From Curtobacterium sp. BH-2-1-1 (GTDB lineage Bacteria > Actinomycetota > Actinomycetes > Actinomycetales > Microbacteriaceae), in the NCBI RefSeq assembly GCF_001806325.1, contig NZ_CP017580.1:2728001-2792000 (forward strand): a DNA stretch of 64,000 nucleotides, read 5' to 3'. Of the stretch, positions 7,336 to 16,221 are shown piece by piece (the stretch's first letter is position 1; every line of letters starts with the position of its first letter). A model generated the notes under the pieces. The model had not been told where the DNA came from. It made no database searches and saw only the letters and a program-made list of their open reading frames with translations. The position numbers and the translations under genes were made by a program.

Positions 7336-8724
7336 ATGGACACCGTCGTCACCGCCCTCCGTTCCGCGCTCGCCGACCCGGACGGCGTGGTCGTCCGGAC
7401 GGAACGCGGTGTGCTCGACGCGGCACGGACGGACAAGTCCGGCTGGATCGCCCCGGGCGGCCCCGTCGCCGTGGTCGAGGCCCGGACGGTCGAGCACGTG
7501 CAGGCGACCCTCCGGACGTGCTCCGGGCTCGGCGTCCCGGTCGTCCCGCGTGGCGCCGGCACCGGGCTCGCGGGCGGGGCGAACGGCACCGAGGGCACCG
7601 TCGTCCTGAGCGTGGCGCGCATGGACCGCATCGTCTCGGTCTCGACGGAGGACGAGTACGCGGTGGTGGAGCCCGGCGTGCTGAACGGCGACCTGAACGC
7701 GGCCGTCGCCGAACACGGCCTGCGGTTCGCGCCGGACCCGGCGAGTGCGGCCATCGCGAGCGTCGGCGGGAACATCGCCACGAACGCCGGCGGCCTGCGG
7801 TGCGTGAAGTACGGCGTCACGAGAGAGGCAGTGCTCGGCCTCGACGTCGTGCTCGCGGACGGGCGGCTCGTCGCCACCGGGCACCGCACCGTCAAGGGCG
7901 TCACCGGCCTCGACCTCACGGCGCTGCTCGTCGGGTCGGAGGGCACGCTCGGGGTGATCGTCGGCGCGACCGTCCGGCTCGTGCCGATCCCGGCGGGGGA
8001 GCCGGCCACCCTCGGCGCCGTGTACCCGACCGTCGAGGCCGCAGCCCGCGCCGCGGCGTCCGTCGTCGCCGGGGCGGAGCGTCCGTCCACGGTCGAACTG
8101 CTCGACGCCGCAGCACTCGAGGGGATCGCGGCCCACCTCGGGCCGCAGGTGATCGCCGAGACGGTGGGGAGCACCGCGGCGGGCGGGGTGTTCCTCCTCG
8201 TGGAGTACGACGGGCCGGGTGCGACGGAGGCGGCGCTCGGAGCCGTGCCGCGCCTCCAGGCCGAGGGCGGGACCGTGCACCTGGCCGGGTCGGCGGCGGA
8301 ACGCGACCGCCTGCTGACGATCCGTCGGTCGTTCCACCCGGCCATGGAGGCGCGTGGCCGGGTCCTCATCGAGGACGTCGCGGTGCCGCGCAGTCGGCTC
8401 GCCGAGATGTTCGCGTGCGTCGAGGCCATCGGGCAGCAGTACGGCATCGCGATCCCCACCGTCGCGCACGCCGGGGACGGCAACCTGCACCCGAACTTCG
8501 TGTTCGAAGGCGACGAGGTGCCGCAGCACGTGTGGGACGCGGCCGACGCGATGTTCCGGGCGGCGATCGAGCTCGGCGGGACGCTGACGGGGGAGCACGG
8601 CGTGGGGGTGCTCAAGCGGCGGTGGATCGGCGACGAGCTCGGCGACGACGTGCTCGAGCTGCAGCGGGGGATCCGACGGGTGTTCGACCCCGCGGGGATC
8701 CTCAACCCGGGCAAGGTGTTCTGA
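7336..8724 (+). CDS. FAD-linked oxidase of the GlcD/D-lactate dehydrogenase family
   Basis: The N-terminal PCMH-type FAD-binding domain shows VPRGAGTGLAGGAN and SVGGNIATNAGGLRCVKYGV. The C-terminal FAD-linked oxidase domain ends HAGDGNLHPNFVF, GEHGVGVLKRRW and DPAGILNPGKVF. Enzymes of this family oxidise D-2-hydroxy acids such as glycolate or D-lactate to 2-oxo acids. The 462 aa length fits. No GlcE or GlcF partner is adjacent, so a D-lactate dehydrogenase-like monofunctional enzyme is more likely than glycolate oxidase. TAGCGT sits 6 nt before the ATG. Confidence 0.88.
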   Translation: MDTVVTALRSALADPDGVVVRTERGVLDAARTDKSGWIAPGGPVAVVEARTVEHVQATLRTCSGLGVPVVPRGAGTGLAGGANGTEGTVVLSVARMDRIVSVSTEDEYAVVEPGVLNGDLNAAVAEHGLRFAPDPASAAIASVGGNIATNAGGLRCVKYGVTREAVLGLDVVLADGRLVATGHRTVKGVTGLDLTALLVGSEGTLGVIVGATVRLVPIPAGEPATLGAVYPTVEAAARAAASVVAGAERPSTVELLDAAALEGIAAHLGPQVIAETVGSTAAGGVFLLVEYDGPGATEAALGAVPRLQAEGGTVHLAGSAAERDRLLTIRRSFHPAMEARGRVLIEDVAVPRSRLAEMFACVEAIGQQYGIAIPTVAHAGDGNLHPNFVFEGDEVPQHVWDAADAMFRAAIELGGTLTGEHGVGVLKRRWIGDELGDDVLELQRGIRRVFDPAGILNPGKVF

Positions 8725-8844
8725 CGCCGAATCTCGGCACACGGAACCCGGCCACATTGCTCAGATGTTCGGCGGAAACAGTCCCGTAACGAACCTCGGC
8801 GCATCGTGGGTGTCGAACGCGCACCGCCCACGAAGGAGTCAGTG

Positions 8845-9945
8845 ATGCTGATCGGCGTCCCCACCGAAGTCAAGAACAACGAGTTCCGCGTCGCCGCGAC
8901 ACCCGCCGGTGTCGCCGAGCTGGCGCTGCACGGACACGAGGTGCTCGTGCAGTCCGGAGCCGGTGACGGGTCGTCTTTCCCGGACGCCGAGTACGCCGCG
9001 GCCGGGGCCACCATCGTCCCGACGGCCGCCGAGGTCTGGGCGCGCGCCGAGATGATCCTGAAGGTCAAGGAGCCGGTCGCCGCCGAGCACGCCTCGATCC
9101 GACCAGGGCAGGTCCTGTTCACGTACCTGCACCTCGCCGCGGACCGGCCGCTGACCGATGCGCTCGTCGAGTCCGGGGCGACGGCCATCGCGTACGAGAC
9201 CGTGCAGCTGCCGGACCGGTCGCTGCCCCTGCTGTCGCCGATGTCCGAGATCGCCGGGCGGTTGTCGGCGCAGGTCGGCGCGAACCACCTGATGCGGGCC
9301 AACGGCGGGCGCGGGCTCCTGCTCGGCGGCGTGCCCGGCACCCCGAAGGGCCGCGTCGTCGTGATCGGCGGCGGGGTCGCGGGCGAGCACGCGGCGACGA
9401 TGGCGCTCGGCCTGGGCGCCGAGGTCACCGTGTTCGACATCAGCCTGCCGCGCCTGCGTGCGCTGGACGCCCGGTTCGACGGACGCATCACGACGCTGCG
9501 GTCCTCGGCGCACGCGATCGCGTCGGCCCTGCGCGAGGCCGACCTCGTCATCGGGTCGGTGCTCATCCCCGGGGCCTCGGCGCCGAAGCTCGTGACCGAC
9601 GCCATGGTGGCGGACATGCAGCCCGGGTCGGTGCTCGTCGACATCGCGATCGACCAGGGCGGGTGCTTCGAGGGATCGCACCCGACCACGCACGACGACC
9701 CGACGTTCGCCGTGCACGACACCGTCTTCTACTGCGTGGCGAACATGCCGGGAGCGGTGCCGCGCACCTCGACGATCTCGCTGACGAACGCGACGCTGCC
9801 CTACGCCGTGGCGATCGCGAACCAGGGGTGGGAGGCGGCGACCGCTGCCGACCCGGCCCTGGCGCTCGGGGTGAACGTGCACGCGGGGCAGGTCGTGAAC
9901 GCCGCCGTGGCGGCGGCGCACGGCCTGGCGGTCGCGGCGCGCTGA
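8845..9945 (+). CDS. ald: Alanine dehydrogenase
   Basis: It interconverts L-alanine with pyruvate, NH3 and NADH. The N-terminus [20 protein letters not shown] is diagnostic. The Rossmann NAD motif is [19 protein letters not shown] near residue 170. [12 protein letters not shown] and the catalytic lysine/histidine region (LKVKEP, LHLA) are present. At 366 aa it is near the family norm of about 370. AGGAG sits 8 nt before the ATG at 8845; a GTG at 8842 is an alternative. The gene is monocistronic and followed by the R3 hairpin. Confidence 0.95.
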   Translation: MLIGVPTEVKNNEFRVAATPAGVAELALHGHEVLVQSGAGDGSSFPDAEYAAAGATIVPTAAEVWARAEMILKVKEPVAAEHASIRPGQVLFTYLHLAADRPLTDALVESGATAIAYETVQLPDRSLPLLSPMSEIAGRLSAQVGANHLMRANGGRGLLLGGVPGTPKGRVVVIGGGVAGEHAATMALGLGAEVTVFDISLPRLRALDARFDGRITTLRSSAHAIASALREADLVIGSVLIPGASAPKLVTDAMVADMQPGSVLVDIAIDQGGCFEGSHPTTHDDPTFAVHDTVFYCVANMPGAVPRTSTISLTNATLPYAVAIANQGWEAATAADPALALGVNVHAGQVVNAAVAAAHGLAVAAR

Positions 9946-9991
9946 GCGCGGGCGCCGCGGCGCGCGGCCGCGCCGCGGCCGCACGCCGTTC

Positions 9992-10044
9992 CGCGAAAGC
10001 GACAGATTCCCGCCGGATGCCGGCGGGAATCTGTCGCTTTCGCG
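9992..10044. repeat. R3 hairpin: perfect 25-bp stem, 3-nt loop
   Basis: The left arm 9992-10016 (CGCGAAAGCGACAGATTCCC then GCCGG) and right arm 10020-10044 are exact reverse complements around ATG. It lies between ald and the convergent TspO-like gene. It may terminate transcription from both sides. Its sequence is unlike the GGAGGCGCGG family, so it is a distinct repeat type. Confidence 0.8.
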
Positions 10045-10094
10045 GGCAAGACGGTGCCGGATGCGTGAGCGGTGTCGCTTTGCCACCACCAAGA

Positions 10095-10174
10095 GCGGCG
10101 CGGCGCCGCCAGCGCGGCCGCCAGCCCAGCGCGGCGCGGCGCCGCCAGCGCGGCCACCAGCCCAGCGCGGCGCG
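10095..10174. repeat. Tandem repeat, two 36-bp units plus a partial third
   Basis: Units 10095-10130 and 10131-10166 differ at one base; a partial third copy follows. The units are built of GCGGCGC and CGCCGCCAGC blocks. The array lies just downstream of the TspO-like gene stop. It is likely to be a replication-slippage product and variable between strains. Confidence 0.7.
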
Positions 10175-10185
10175 CGGCGCGCCGC

Positions 10186-10989
10186 TCAGGCGGCCGCGAC
10201 GCGCGCCGGCGCAGCCGCGCCGCGCCACCCCGCGCGAGCCCGCACCACGAGCGTCACGACGACCGCCGCAGCCGCGGCCACCACCGCCGCGACGGCGGTC
10301 GGCGTCGACACGAGCGGCCCGTCGAGCCGAGCGACCGCGACCCACGCCAACCCCCACGCGAGCGACGCCGTCGGCGCCAGGCGCCCCCGGCCCCACACCG
10401 CGAGGAGCACCCCGACGAGCCCGGCCACGAGCGCGATCACCACGCCCCAGACGTCCAGCGACAGCCCGAAGCCCCGGAAGCCCGCGGCCGTCAGCACCGC
10501 GGCCGTGTTCGCCGCCGTCGCGACGCACACCCACCCCAGGTAGAGCCCGAACGTGCCGTCGGTGACGATCGCCTCGACGATCCCGGAGGGCCCCGACCGC
10601 CGCAGCAGCACGAACGTCCACACCAGCACGGCGAGCAGCGCGACGATGATCGGCTCGCTCAACCACAGGAACCCGAACTGCACGCTCAGGATCCACGCCG
10701 CGTTGAGCAGGAGCGAGAGCACCGCAGGCACGGTCAGTCGCGCGTGCCGGTCGTCGTCGGCGGTGCGGAAGCACTGGCGGATCGCGTAGGCGAGCAGCCC
10801 GACGTAGATGACGCTCCAGATCGAGAACGCCGGCCCGTCCGGCGCGATCGCCGTCGACGAGGCCGACAGTGCTCCGCCGGCAGCGTCCTGGATCGGCGTC
10901 CCGCCGGCGGCTCCCGAGCCGACGAACGCGCCGACCACCGCGACGACCGCGCTCACCGCGACTGCGATCCGCTTCCAGATCCTCTTCAT
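10186..10989 (-). CDS. TspO/MBR family (tryptophan-rich sensory protein-like) membrane protein
   Basis: The 267-residue protein is almost entirely hydrophobic, with about seven predicted spans. The GPAFSIWSVIYVGLLAYAI segment and LLNAAWILSVQFGFLWLSE match the TspO-like core found in actinobacterial homologues. TspO proteins bind porphyrins or similar hydrophobic ligands. This long version has extra C-terminal spans, so its ligand is uncertain. The start ATG at 10989 has AAAGGGG about 6 nt upstream. A TCAGCATGCTGA palindrome overlaps the leader at 11004-11015. Confidence 0.75.
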   Translation of the reverse strand: MKRIWKRIAVAVSAVVAVVGAFVGSGAAGGTPIQDAAGGALSASSTAIAPDGPAFSIWSVIYVGLLAYAIRQCFRTADDDRHARLTVPAVLSLLLNAAWILSVQFGFLWLSEPIIVALLAVLVWTFVLLRRSGPSGIVEAIVTDGTFGLYLGWVCVATAANTAAVLTAAGFRGFGLSLDVWGVVIALVAGLVGVLLAVWGRGRLAPTASLAWGLAWVAVARLDGPLVSTPTAVAAVVAAAAAVVVTLVVRARAGWRGAAAPARVAAA

Positions 10990-11003
10990 GTCAGCCCCTT
11001 TCG

Positions 11004-11015
11004 TCAGCATGCTGA
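11004..11015. promoter_or_regulatory. 12-bp palindrome TCAGCATGCTGA in the TspO-like leader
   Basis: A perfect dyad lies 15-26 bp upstream of the TspO-like start codon (on the minus strand) and just before its AAAGGGG ribosome site. It could be a repressor operator. No other copy was noticed. Confidence 0.3.
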
Positions 11016-11088
11016 TGACCTGCACCGTAGGCGCGTGGTCGGGCCCGGCGCGCAGCGCACGTCCAGCAGACGGGGGACGGGCCGGACT

Positions 11089-11120
11089 GGAGGCGCGGTG
11101 CGGGCCCGACCCGCGCCTCC
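11089..11120. repeat. R1 repeat between divergent promoters
   Basis: GGAGGCGCGG (11089-11098) and CCGCGCCTCC (11111-11120) flank a GC-rich loop. Unlike other copies, this one sits between two divergent start codons (TspO-like at 10989, corA at 11179). It cannot simply be a terminator for an adjacent gene end. Confidence 0.7.
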
Positions 11121-11178
11121 TGGCCCGCACGTCGGTCGCGTCCGACCTCCGCACGCTCGCCCTGCGTACGGTGGTGAC

Positions 11179-12162
11179 GTGTCTGTCGAACTGAACACCG
11201 TCTACGTCGACCGGATCGCCCCGATCCCGAGTCCCTCGCTCGACGACACCTTCCGCATGCTCGAGGACCAGGGAGCGAGCGCGTGCATCGTTCTCCACCA
11301 GCCCGACGCCGAGGAGCTCGGCGACGTCGCGGTCGCGCTCGGCCTGCACGAACTCGCGGTCGAGGACTCCGCCGAGGGGCACCAGCGCCCGAAGCTCGAG
11401 CGCTACGGCTCGACGCTCTTCGTGGTCCTCAAGCCCGCGCTGTACAACGACCAGCAGGAGGAGGTCGCGTTCGGCGAGGTGCACGCCTTCGTCGGGGAGG
11501 ACTTCTTCCTCGTGGTCGTGAAGGCCGACCCCCGTGGCAAGCAGACCGTCCCGCGGGCACTCCAGCGGATGAGCGGCAAGCCGGGACTCGTGACGGTGGG
11601 CCCGCAGGCGCAGCTCTGGGCGCTGATGGACTCGATCGTCGACGGGTACGTGCCGGTGATCGACGGCCTCGAGGAGGACATCAACCAGATCGAGGACCAG
11701 CTCTTCGCGGGCGAGGCCGGGGTCTCCCGTCGCATCTACGAGCTGTTCGGCGAGGTCGTGGACTTCCAGCGCGCGGCCCGACCGCTCATCCACATCATCG
11801 AGAACCTGCACCGCGGGGCGGAGAAGTACCACCTCCCGGTGGAGATGCAGCGCCGGTTCCGCGACGTGCTCGACCACGCGATCCGCACGGTGGAACGACT
11901 GGACACGTTCCGGCAGCTGCTGCAGAACGCGCTGACGGTCGACTCGACCCTCGCGGCGCAGAAGCAGAACGACGACACGAAGAAGATCTCGGGCTGGGCG
12001 GCGATCCTCTTCGCCCCGACACTCATCGCGGCGATCTACGGCATGAACTTCACGCACATGCCCGAGCTCTCCTGGACGTGGGGGTACCCGCTGGCGATCG
12101 TCGCGATGGTGGCGTTCGCCGCGGTCCTGTGGGTGGTGTTCAAGGTCAAGCGCTGGTTCTGA
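11179..12162 (+). CDS. corA: CorA family magnesium/cobalt transporter
   Basis: The C-terminal two membrane spans are separated by the signature GMN loop (IYGMNFTHMPEL). The long N-terminal cytosolic domain and stalk helix (QNALTVDSTLAAQKQNDDTK) match CorA. It forms a pentameric Mg2+ channel. The start is GTG at 11179, with TACGGT 6 nt upstream and no Shine-Dalgarno. Length 327 aa is typical. It is a single gene. Confidence 0.93.
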   Translation: MSVELNTVYVDRIAPIPSPSLDDTFRMLEDQGASACIVLHQPDAEELGDVAVALGLHELAVEDSAEGHQRPKLERYGSTLFVVLKPALYNDQQEEVAFGEVHAFVGEDFFLVVVKADPRGKQTVPRALQRMSGKPGLVTVGPQAQLWALMDSIVDGYVPVIDGLEEDINQIEDQLFAGEAGVSRRIYELFGEVVDFQRAARPLIHIIENLHRGAEKYHLPVEMQRRFRDVLDHAIRTVERLDTFRQLLQNALTVDSTLAAQKQNDDTKKISGWAAILFAPTLIAAIYGMNFTHMPELSWTWGYPLAIVAMVAFAAVLWVVFKVKRWF

Positions 12163-12208
12163 CCCGGATCCCTGTGCATCCGCACACGCGCTGCGCGCGT
12201 CGACTTGC

Positions 12209-12222
12209 TGGGAGCGCTCCCA
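12209..12222. promoter_or_regulatory. LacI-family operator TGGGAGCGCTCCCA
   Basis: Perfect 14-bp palindrome of the GGGAGCGCTCCC type bound by actinobacterial LacI/CebR-like sugar repressors. It is 47 bp upstream of the alpha-galactosidase start. No LacI gene lies in the window, so the repressor must be encoded elsewhere. Confidence 0.8.
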
Positions 12223-12268
12223 GAGCGCGAGACTCGTCGAGCCGTCATCGTCGCCGACTGGAGCACTC

Positions 12269-14497
12269 ATGCCGCACGACCTCGTCCACCTGACCGCCGG
12301 GGGCGCCTCCCTCGTCCTCGACTGCCGCGACCGTGCCCTGCCCGCGGTGGTGCACTGGGGCGCGGCGCTCGGTCCGCTCGACGGCGCGGAGCTGGCGGCC
12401 CTGGCCGAGGCGGACGTGGCACCGGTCGCGCCGAACGAGGCGGACGTGCCGGTCCGGTTGGCGATCCTGCCCGAGCCGCACCGGGGGTGGACCGGGCGAC
12501 CGGGGCTGTCCGGGCACCGGGACGGGCGCGACTGGTCCCCGGCGTTCACGGTCACCGAGCTCGAGGTGACCGGCGCCGCCGACACCGCGGGCACCGCCGG
12601 CGCCGCCGGCGCCGCCGGCGCCGCCGACACCGCGGGCACCGCCGGCGCCGCCGGCGCCGCCGACACCGCGGGCACCCGCGCCCCCGCCCCCGCCTCCGTC
12701 ACCGCCCACGCCGTGGACGCCACCGCCGGCCTCGCCCTCCGCCTCACCGTCGAGATGCTCCCCTCCGGCCTCGTCCGCACCCGCGCCGCCGTCACCAACA
12801 CGGCCGCCGGCACCTACACCGTCGACGACCTCACCCTGGCCCTCCCGGTCCCGTCGCACGCCCGCGAGGTCCTCGACTTCGCCGGCCGCTGGGGCAAGGA
12901 GCGCACCCCGCAGCGCCGCGAGCTCGTCGTCGGCACCCACGAGCGCGAGGGCCGGAAGGGCCGGACGGGCGCCGACGCCGCCACCGTCCTGAGCGTCGGC
13001 GTCCCCGGGTTCGGGTTCGCCCACGGCGAGGTCTGGGGCGTGCACACGGCGTGGAGCGGCAACCACCGGCACCTCGCGGAACGCCTCGCCACCGGCCGCC
13101 AGGTCGTCGGGGGAGGCGAACTCCTGCTCCCCGGCGAGGTGCGCCTCGGCACCGGGGACAGCTACGAGGGGCCGTGGGTGTACGCCGCGTACGGGGACGG
13201 CCTCGACGACCAGGCCCGCCGCTTCCACCGGTGGCTCCGCAGCCGCCCGCAGCACCCGAGGACGCCCCGCCCGGTGACGCTCAACGTCTGGGAGGCGGTC
13301 TACTTCGACCACGACCTCGCCCGGCTGACCGACCTCGCCGAGCGCGCCGCACGGCTCGGGGTCGAGCGCTACGTGCTCGACGACGGGTGGTTCCGGCACC
13401 GTCGTGACGACCACGCGGGCCTCGGCGACTGGTACGTGGACGAGGACGTCTGGCCGGACGGCCTCGGTCCGATCGTCGACCGGGTGCGGACGCTCGGCAT
13501 GCAGTTCGGCCTGTGGTTCGAGCCGGAGATGGTCAACGAGGACAGCGACCTCGCCCGAGCCCACCCGGAGTGGATCCTGCAGGCGGACGGTCGCCTGCCG
13601 GTCCGGTCCCGGGACCAGCAGGTGCTGAACCTCGCGATCCCCGAGGCGTTCGCGTACCTGCTCGAGCGGATGACCGCGATCATCGGCGAGTACGGCGTCG
13701 ACTACGTCAAGTGGGACCACAACCGCGACCTCGTCGAGGCGGGGCACCCCGGCGGCGGCGCAGCGGTCCACGAGCAGACCCTGGCGGCGTACCGGCTCAT
13801 GGCGACGCTGAAGGAACGGTTCCCGGCGCTCGAGATCGAGTCGTGCTCGTCGGGTGGTGCCCGCGTCGACCTCGGCGTGATCGAGCACACCGACCGCGTC
13901 TGGGTGTCGGACGACATCGACCCGCTCGAGCGGCAGCAGATGCACCGGTGGACGCAGCAGCTCCTGCCCCCGGAGCTGCTCGGCTCCCACGTCGCGAGCG
14001 GCCGGAACCACACGACCGGCCGGGTGCACGACCTGGCGTTCCGTGCCGGGACCGCGATCGTCGGGCACTTCGGCATCGAGTGGGACCTCGCGCAGGCGAC
14101 GGACGCCGAGGAGACGGCGCTCGCCGAGTGGATCGCGCTGCACAAGGAGTGGCGGGGCCTGCTGCACGGCGGCGACCTCGTGCGCGTCGACGAGGTCGAC
14201 GAGACCCGGCTCGTGTCCGGCACGGTCGCCGCTGACAAGCAGCAGGCCCTGTTCTTCTTCGTCAGCACCGGCCGGTCCGAGGTGTCTGGTACCGGCCGCG
14301 TCACCTTCCGCGACCTCGACCCGGACACCGCGTACCGGGTCGACCCGGTCGTGGTCGGCGACGGGCACGGCATCGTGCCGCCGCCGTGGTGGTCGGGGGA
14401 CCGGGTCTTCCGCGGGCGCGCGCTCGAGACGGTCGGCCTGCAGCCGCCGCTCGTGCCGGCCGACTGCGTGGTGCCGTACCGGCTCACGGCCGTCTGA
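12269..14497 (+). CDS. Alpha-galactosidase, glycoside hydrolase family 36
   Basis: It hydrolyses terminal alpha-1,6-galactose from melibiose or raffinose-type sugars in the cytosol. The GH36 nucleophile is in DYVKWDHNRD and the acid/base region in WVSDDIDPLERQQ. LNVWEAVYFD and GLWFEPEMVN are also family motifs. At 742 aa it has the N-terminal beta-supersandwich, TIM barrel and C-terminal sheet. An Ala/Gly/Thr/Asp repeat insert (about residues 102-137, bases 12572-12678) lies within the N-terminal domain. The LacI-type operator upstream suggests sugar induction. No transporter is adjacent. Confidence 0.93.
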   Translation: MPHDLVHLTAGGASLVLDCRDRALPAVVHWGAALGPLDGAELAALAEADVAPVAPNEADVPVRLAILPEPHRGWTGRPGLSGHRDGRDWSPAFTVTELEVTGAADTAGTAGAAGAAGAADTAGTAGAAGAADTAGTRAPAPASVTAHAVDATAGLALRLTVEMLPSGLVRTRAAVTNTAAGTYTVDDLTLALPVPSHAREVLDFAGRWGKERTPQRRELVVGTHEREGRKGRTGADAATVLSVGVPGFGFAHGEVWGVHTAWSGNHRHLAERLATGRQVVGGGELLLPGEVRLGTGDSYEGPWVYAAYGDGLDDQARRFHRWLRSRPQHPRTPRPVTLNVWEAVYFDHDLARLTDLAERAARLGVERYVLDDGWFRHRRDDHAGLGDWYVDEDVWPDGLGPIVDRVRTLGMQFGLWFEPEMVNEDSDLARAHPEWILQADGRLPVRSRDQQVLNLAIPEAFAYLLERMTAIIGEYGVDYVKWDHNRDLVEAGHPGGGAAVHEQTLAAYRLMATLKERFPALEIESCSSGGARVDLGVIEHTDRVWVSDDIDPLERQQMHRWTQQLLPPELLGSHVASGRNHTTGRVHDLAFRAGTAIVGHFGIEWDLAQATDAEETALAEWIALHKEWRGLLHGGDLVRVDEVDETRLVSGTVAADKQQALFFFVSTGRSEVSGTGRVTFRDLDPDTAYRVDPVVVGDGHGIVPPPWWSGDRVFRGRALETVGLQPPLVPADCVVPYRLTAV
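12572..12678 (+). repeat. In-frame GC-rich tandem repeat inside the alpha-galactosidase gene
   Basis: The 21-mer beginning GCCGCCGACACCGCGGGCAC occurs at 12575-12595, 12620-12640 and 12656-12676. The copies are separated by 9-bp GCCGCCGGC-type fillers. It encodes alternating AADTAGT and AGAAG. The frame is kept throughout. The length probably varies between strains by slippage. Confidence 0.75.
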
Positions 14498-14521
14498 GGG
14501 CAGCGGGTCCGGCCACCGCCC

Positions 14522-14535
14522 AGGAGGCGCGGCTC
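14522..14535. repeat. R1 half-copy
   Basis: AGGAGGCGCGGCTC lies in the short gap between the alpha-galactosidase and the ClC gene. It lacks a matching inverted arm, so it is a single half of the R1 family. Confidence 0.5.
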
Positions 14536-14595
14536 GGCCCGGCAGGGTCCGCCCGGTCGCGGGGGCGGTGCCGACGTGCCGCTAGGCTTCCGGTC

Positions 14596-15888
14596 ATGCC
14601 GCACCCAGGACACGCGACACGTGCGACCCCGGTCTGGGCACTCAAGCTCGCGGTCGTCACCGGACTGGTGGGGGTGGCAGGCGGCATCGCCGGCATCTCG
14701 GTGTGGCTCGCGCTGCAGCTCATCCAGTTCGTCGCGTTCGGGTACCCGTTCGGCGGCCACCTCGAGGCCGCAGACGCACCGAGTGCCCTGAACCGCTTCC
14801 TCGCCCTCGTCGCCGCCGGCCTCCTGACCGGCGTCGCCTGGTGGGCGCTCCGACGCTGGGGCCGCCCGGTCGTCTCCGTGCCCGCGGCCGTCGGCGGGAA
14901 GCGGATGCCCGCCCTCGCGACGGTGGGGAACGCGGGCGTGCAGATCCTGGCCGTGGGGCTCGGCGCCTCGATCGGCAAAGAAGTGGCCCCGCGCGAGATC
15001 GGGGCGTGGCTGTCCCAGCTCGTGACCGCACGGGCCGGACTGACCGCTCGCGAGACGAAGATCCTCGTCGCCTGCGGTGCCGCCGCCGGTCTGGCCGCGG
15101 TCTACGACGTCCCGCTCGGGGGCGCCCTGTTCGCGGTCGAGGTGCTGCTCGGCGAGCTCACCTTCGCGACCGCGCTGCCGGCCTTCGCGACGAGCGCGGT
15201 CGCGGCGTTCGTGGCACGCCTCGTGATCCCGGACGAGGTGCTCTACCACGTGCCGGCGATGCACCTCTCGCCGTCGCTGCTCGTCTGGGCGGTGATCGTC
15301 GGGCCGGTCCTCGGGTTCGCGGGCGTCGGCTTCGTGAAGCTCACGAACCGGCTGCAGGGCCTCGCGCCGAAGGGATGGCGGCTCATCGTCGTGCTGCCGG
15401 TCGTCTTCGCCATGGTCGGACTCATCGCCGTGCCCTTCCCCGAGATCCTCGGCAACGGGCGGGCGCTCGGTGTCCTCGCGATGAACGCCTCGCTCGAGGA
15501 CGGCTCCGTCGCCGGGCTCTCGCCGATCCTGTTCCTGCTCGCGCTCGGGGTCATCCGCACGATCACGACCTCGGCCACGATCGGTGCCGGGGCCGTCGGC
15601 GGCACGCTCACCCCGTCGATCGCGATCGGCTCCGCGGTCGGCGGCGGACTCGGCGGCCTCTGGCTGCTGCTCTGGCCGACCGACGGGCCGAGCCTCACGG
15701 CGTTCGCGTTCATCGGCGCCGCGGCCTTCCTCGCGACGACGATGCGGGCGCCCTTCACGGCCCTCGTGCTCGTCGTCGAGTTCACCCAGCAGGGGACCGA
15801 CATCCTCATCCCCTCGCTCCTGGCCGTGTCCGGGTCGGTCGCCGTCGGCTACGTGCTCGCCCGCCGACGCAGCGCGCAGATGGTGTGA
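14596..15888 (+). CDS. ClC-family chloride channel/antiporter
   Basis: The 430-residue membrane protein carries the selectivity motif variant GASIGKEVAPREIGAW (equivalent of GREGP), AAAGLAAVYDVPLGGALFAVE and TSATIGAGAVGGTLTPSIAIG, which together define ClC proteins. It likely exchanges Cl- (or another anion) for protons across the membrane. It starts at ATG 14596 with TAGGCT 7 nt upstream and no Shine-Dalgarno. No CBS domains are present. It stands alone. Confidence 0.9.
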   Translation: MPHPGHATRATPVWALKLAVVTGLVGVAGGIAGISVWLALQLIQFVAFGYPFGGHLEAADAPSALNRFLALVAAGLLTGVAWWALRRWGRPVVSVPAAVGGKRMPALATVGNAGVQILAVGLGASIGKEVAPREIGAWLSQLVTARAGLTARETKILVACGAAAGLAAVYDVPLGGALFAVEVLLGELTFATALPAFATSAVAAFVARLVIPDEVLYHVPAMHLSPSLLVWAVIVGPVLGFAGVGFVKLTNRLQGLAPKGWRLIVVLPVVFAMVGLIAVPFPEILGNGRALGVLAMNASLEDGSVAGLSPILFLLALGVIRTITTSATIGAGAVGGTLTPSIAIGSAVGGGLGGLWLLLWPTDGPSLTAFAFIGAAAFLATTMRAPFTALVLVVEFTQQGTDILIPSLLAVSGSVAVGYVLARRRSAQMV

Positions 15889-15985
15889 ACACTTCGTCAC
15901 GATCCGGCACACCCGACGGGCCACGGGCCTACGATCGGCCGCACGACGGGGCACCGGGCTCCGTACCGGCGACGAGGAGCAACCG

Positions 15986-16198
15986 ATGGCGGGGTTCGAC
16001 GACATCACGAAGAAGGCCCAGGACTTCCTGCAGGACAACAAGGTCCAGGACGCCCTGAAGAGCGAGAAGGCCGAGGACATCAGCGACAAGGTGCTCGGCG
16101 GTGTCGCCGACGCGGTCAAGAAGGCCACGGGTGGCAAGTACGACGACAAGATCGACGGCGCCCGTGACGCGGCGGACAAGCAGATCGGCAACGAGTGA
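15986..16198 (+). CDS. MT0933-like antitoxin-family small protein
   Basis: This 70-residue highly charged protein has KAQDFLQDNKVQDALKSEKA followed by ATGGKYDDKIDGARDAADKQ. This matches the MT0933-like (Rv0909) family, annotated as antitoxin. The GGKYxDKID core is the best-conserved part. No toxin partner is adjacent, so a true toxin-antitoxin role is unproven. GAGGAGC sits 6 nt before the ATG. A strong hairpin follows at 16222-16250. Confidence 0.75.
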   Translation: MAGFDDITKKAQDFLQDNKVQDALKSEKAEDISDKVLGGVADAVKKATGGKYDDKIDGARDAADKQIGNE

Positions 16199-16221
16199 CG
16201 CGGTTCCCGCGCACCGTACGG

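Noticed and set aside
12245..14368. A 707-codon open frame antisense to the alpha-galactosidase
   Set aside because: It mirrors the GH36 gene, contains the antisense of its Ala/Gly repeat and has no domain of its own.
15986..16198. A complete toxin-antitoxin module
   Set aside because: The MT0933-like antitoxin has no toxin-like gene beside it; it is followed by a terminator and sufS.
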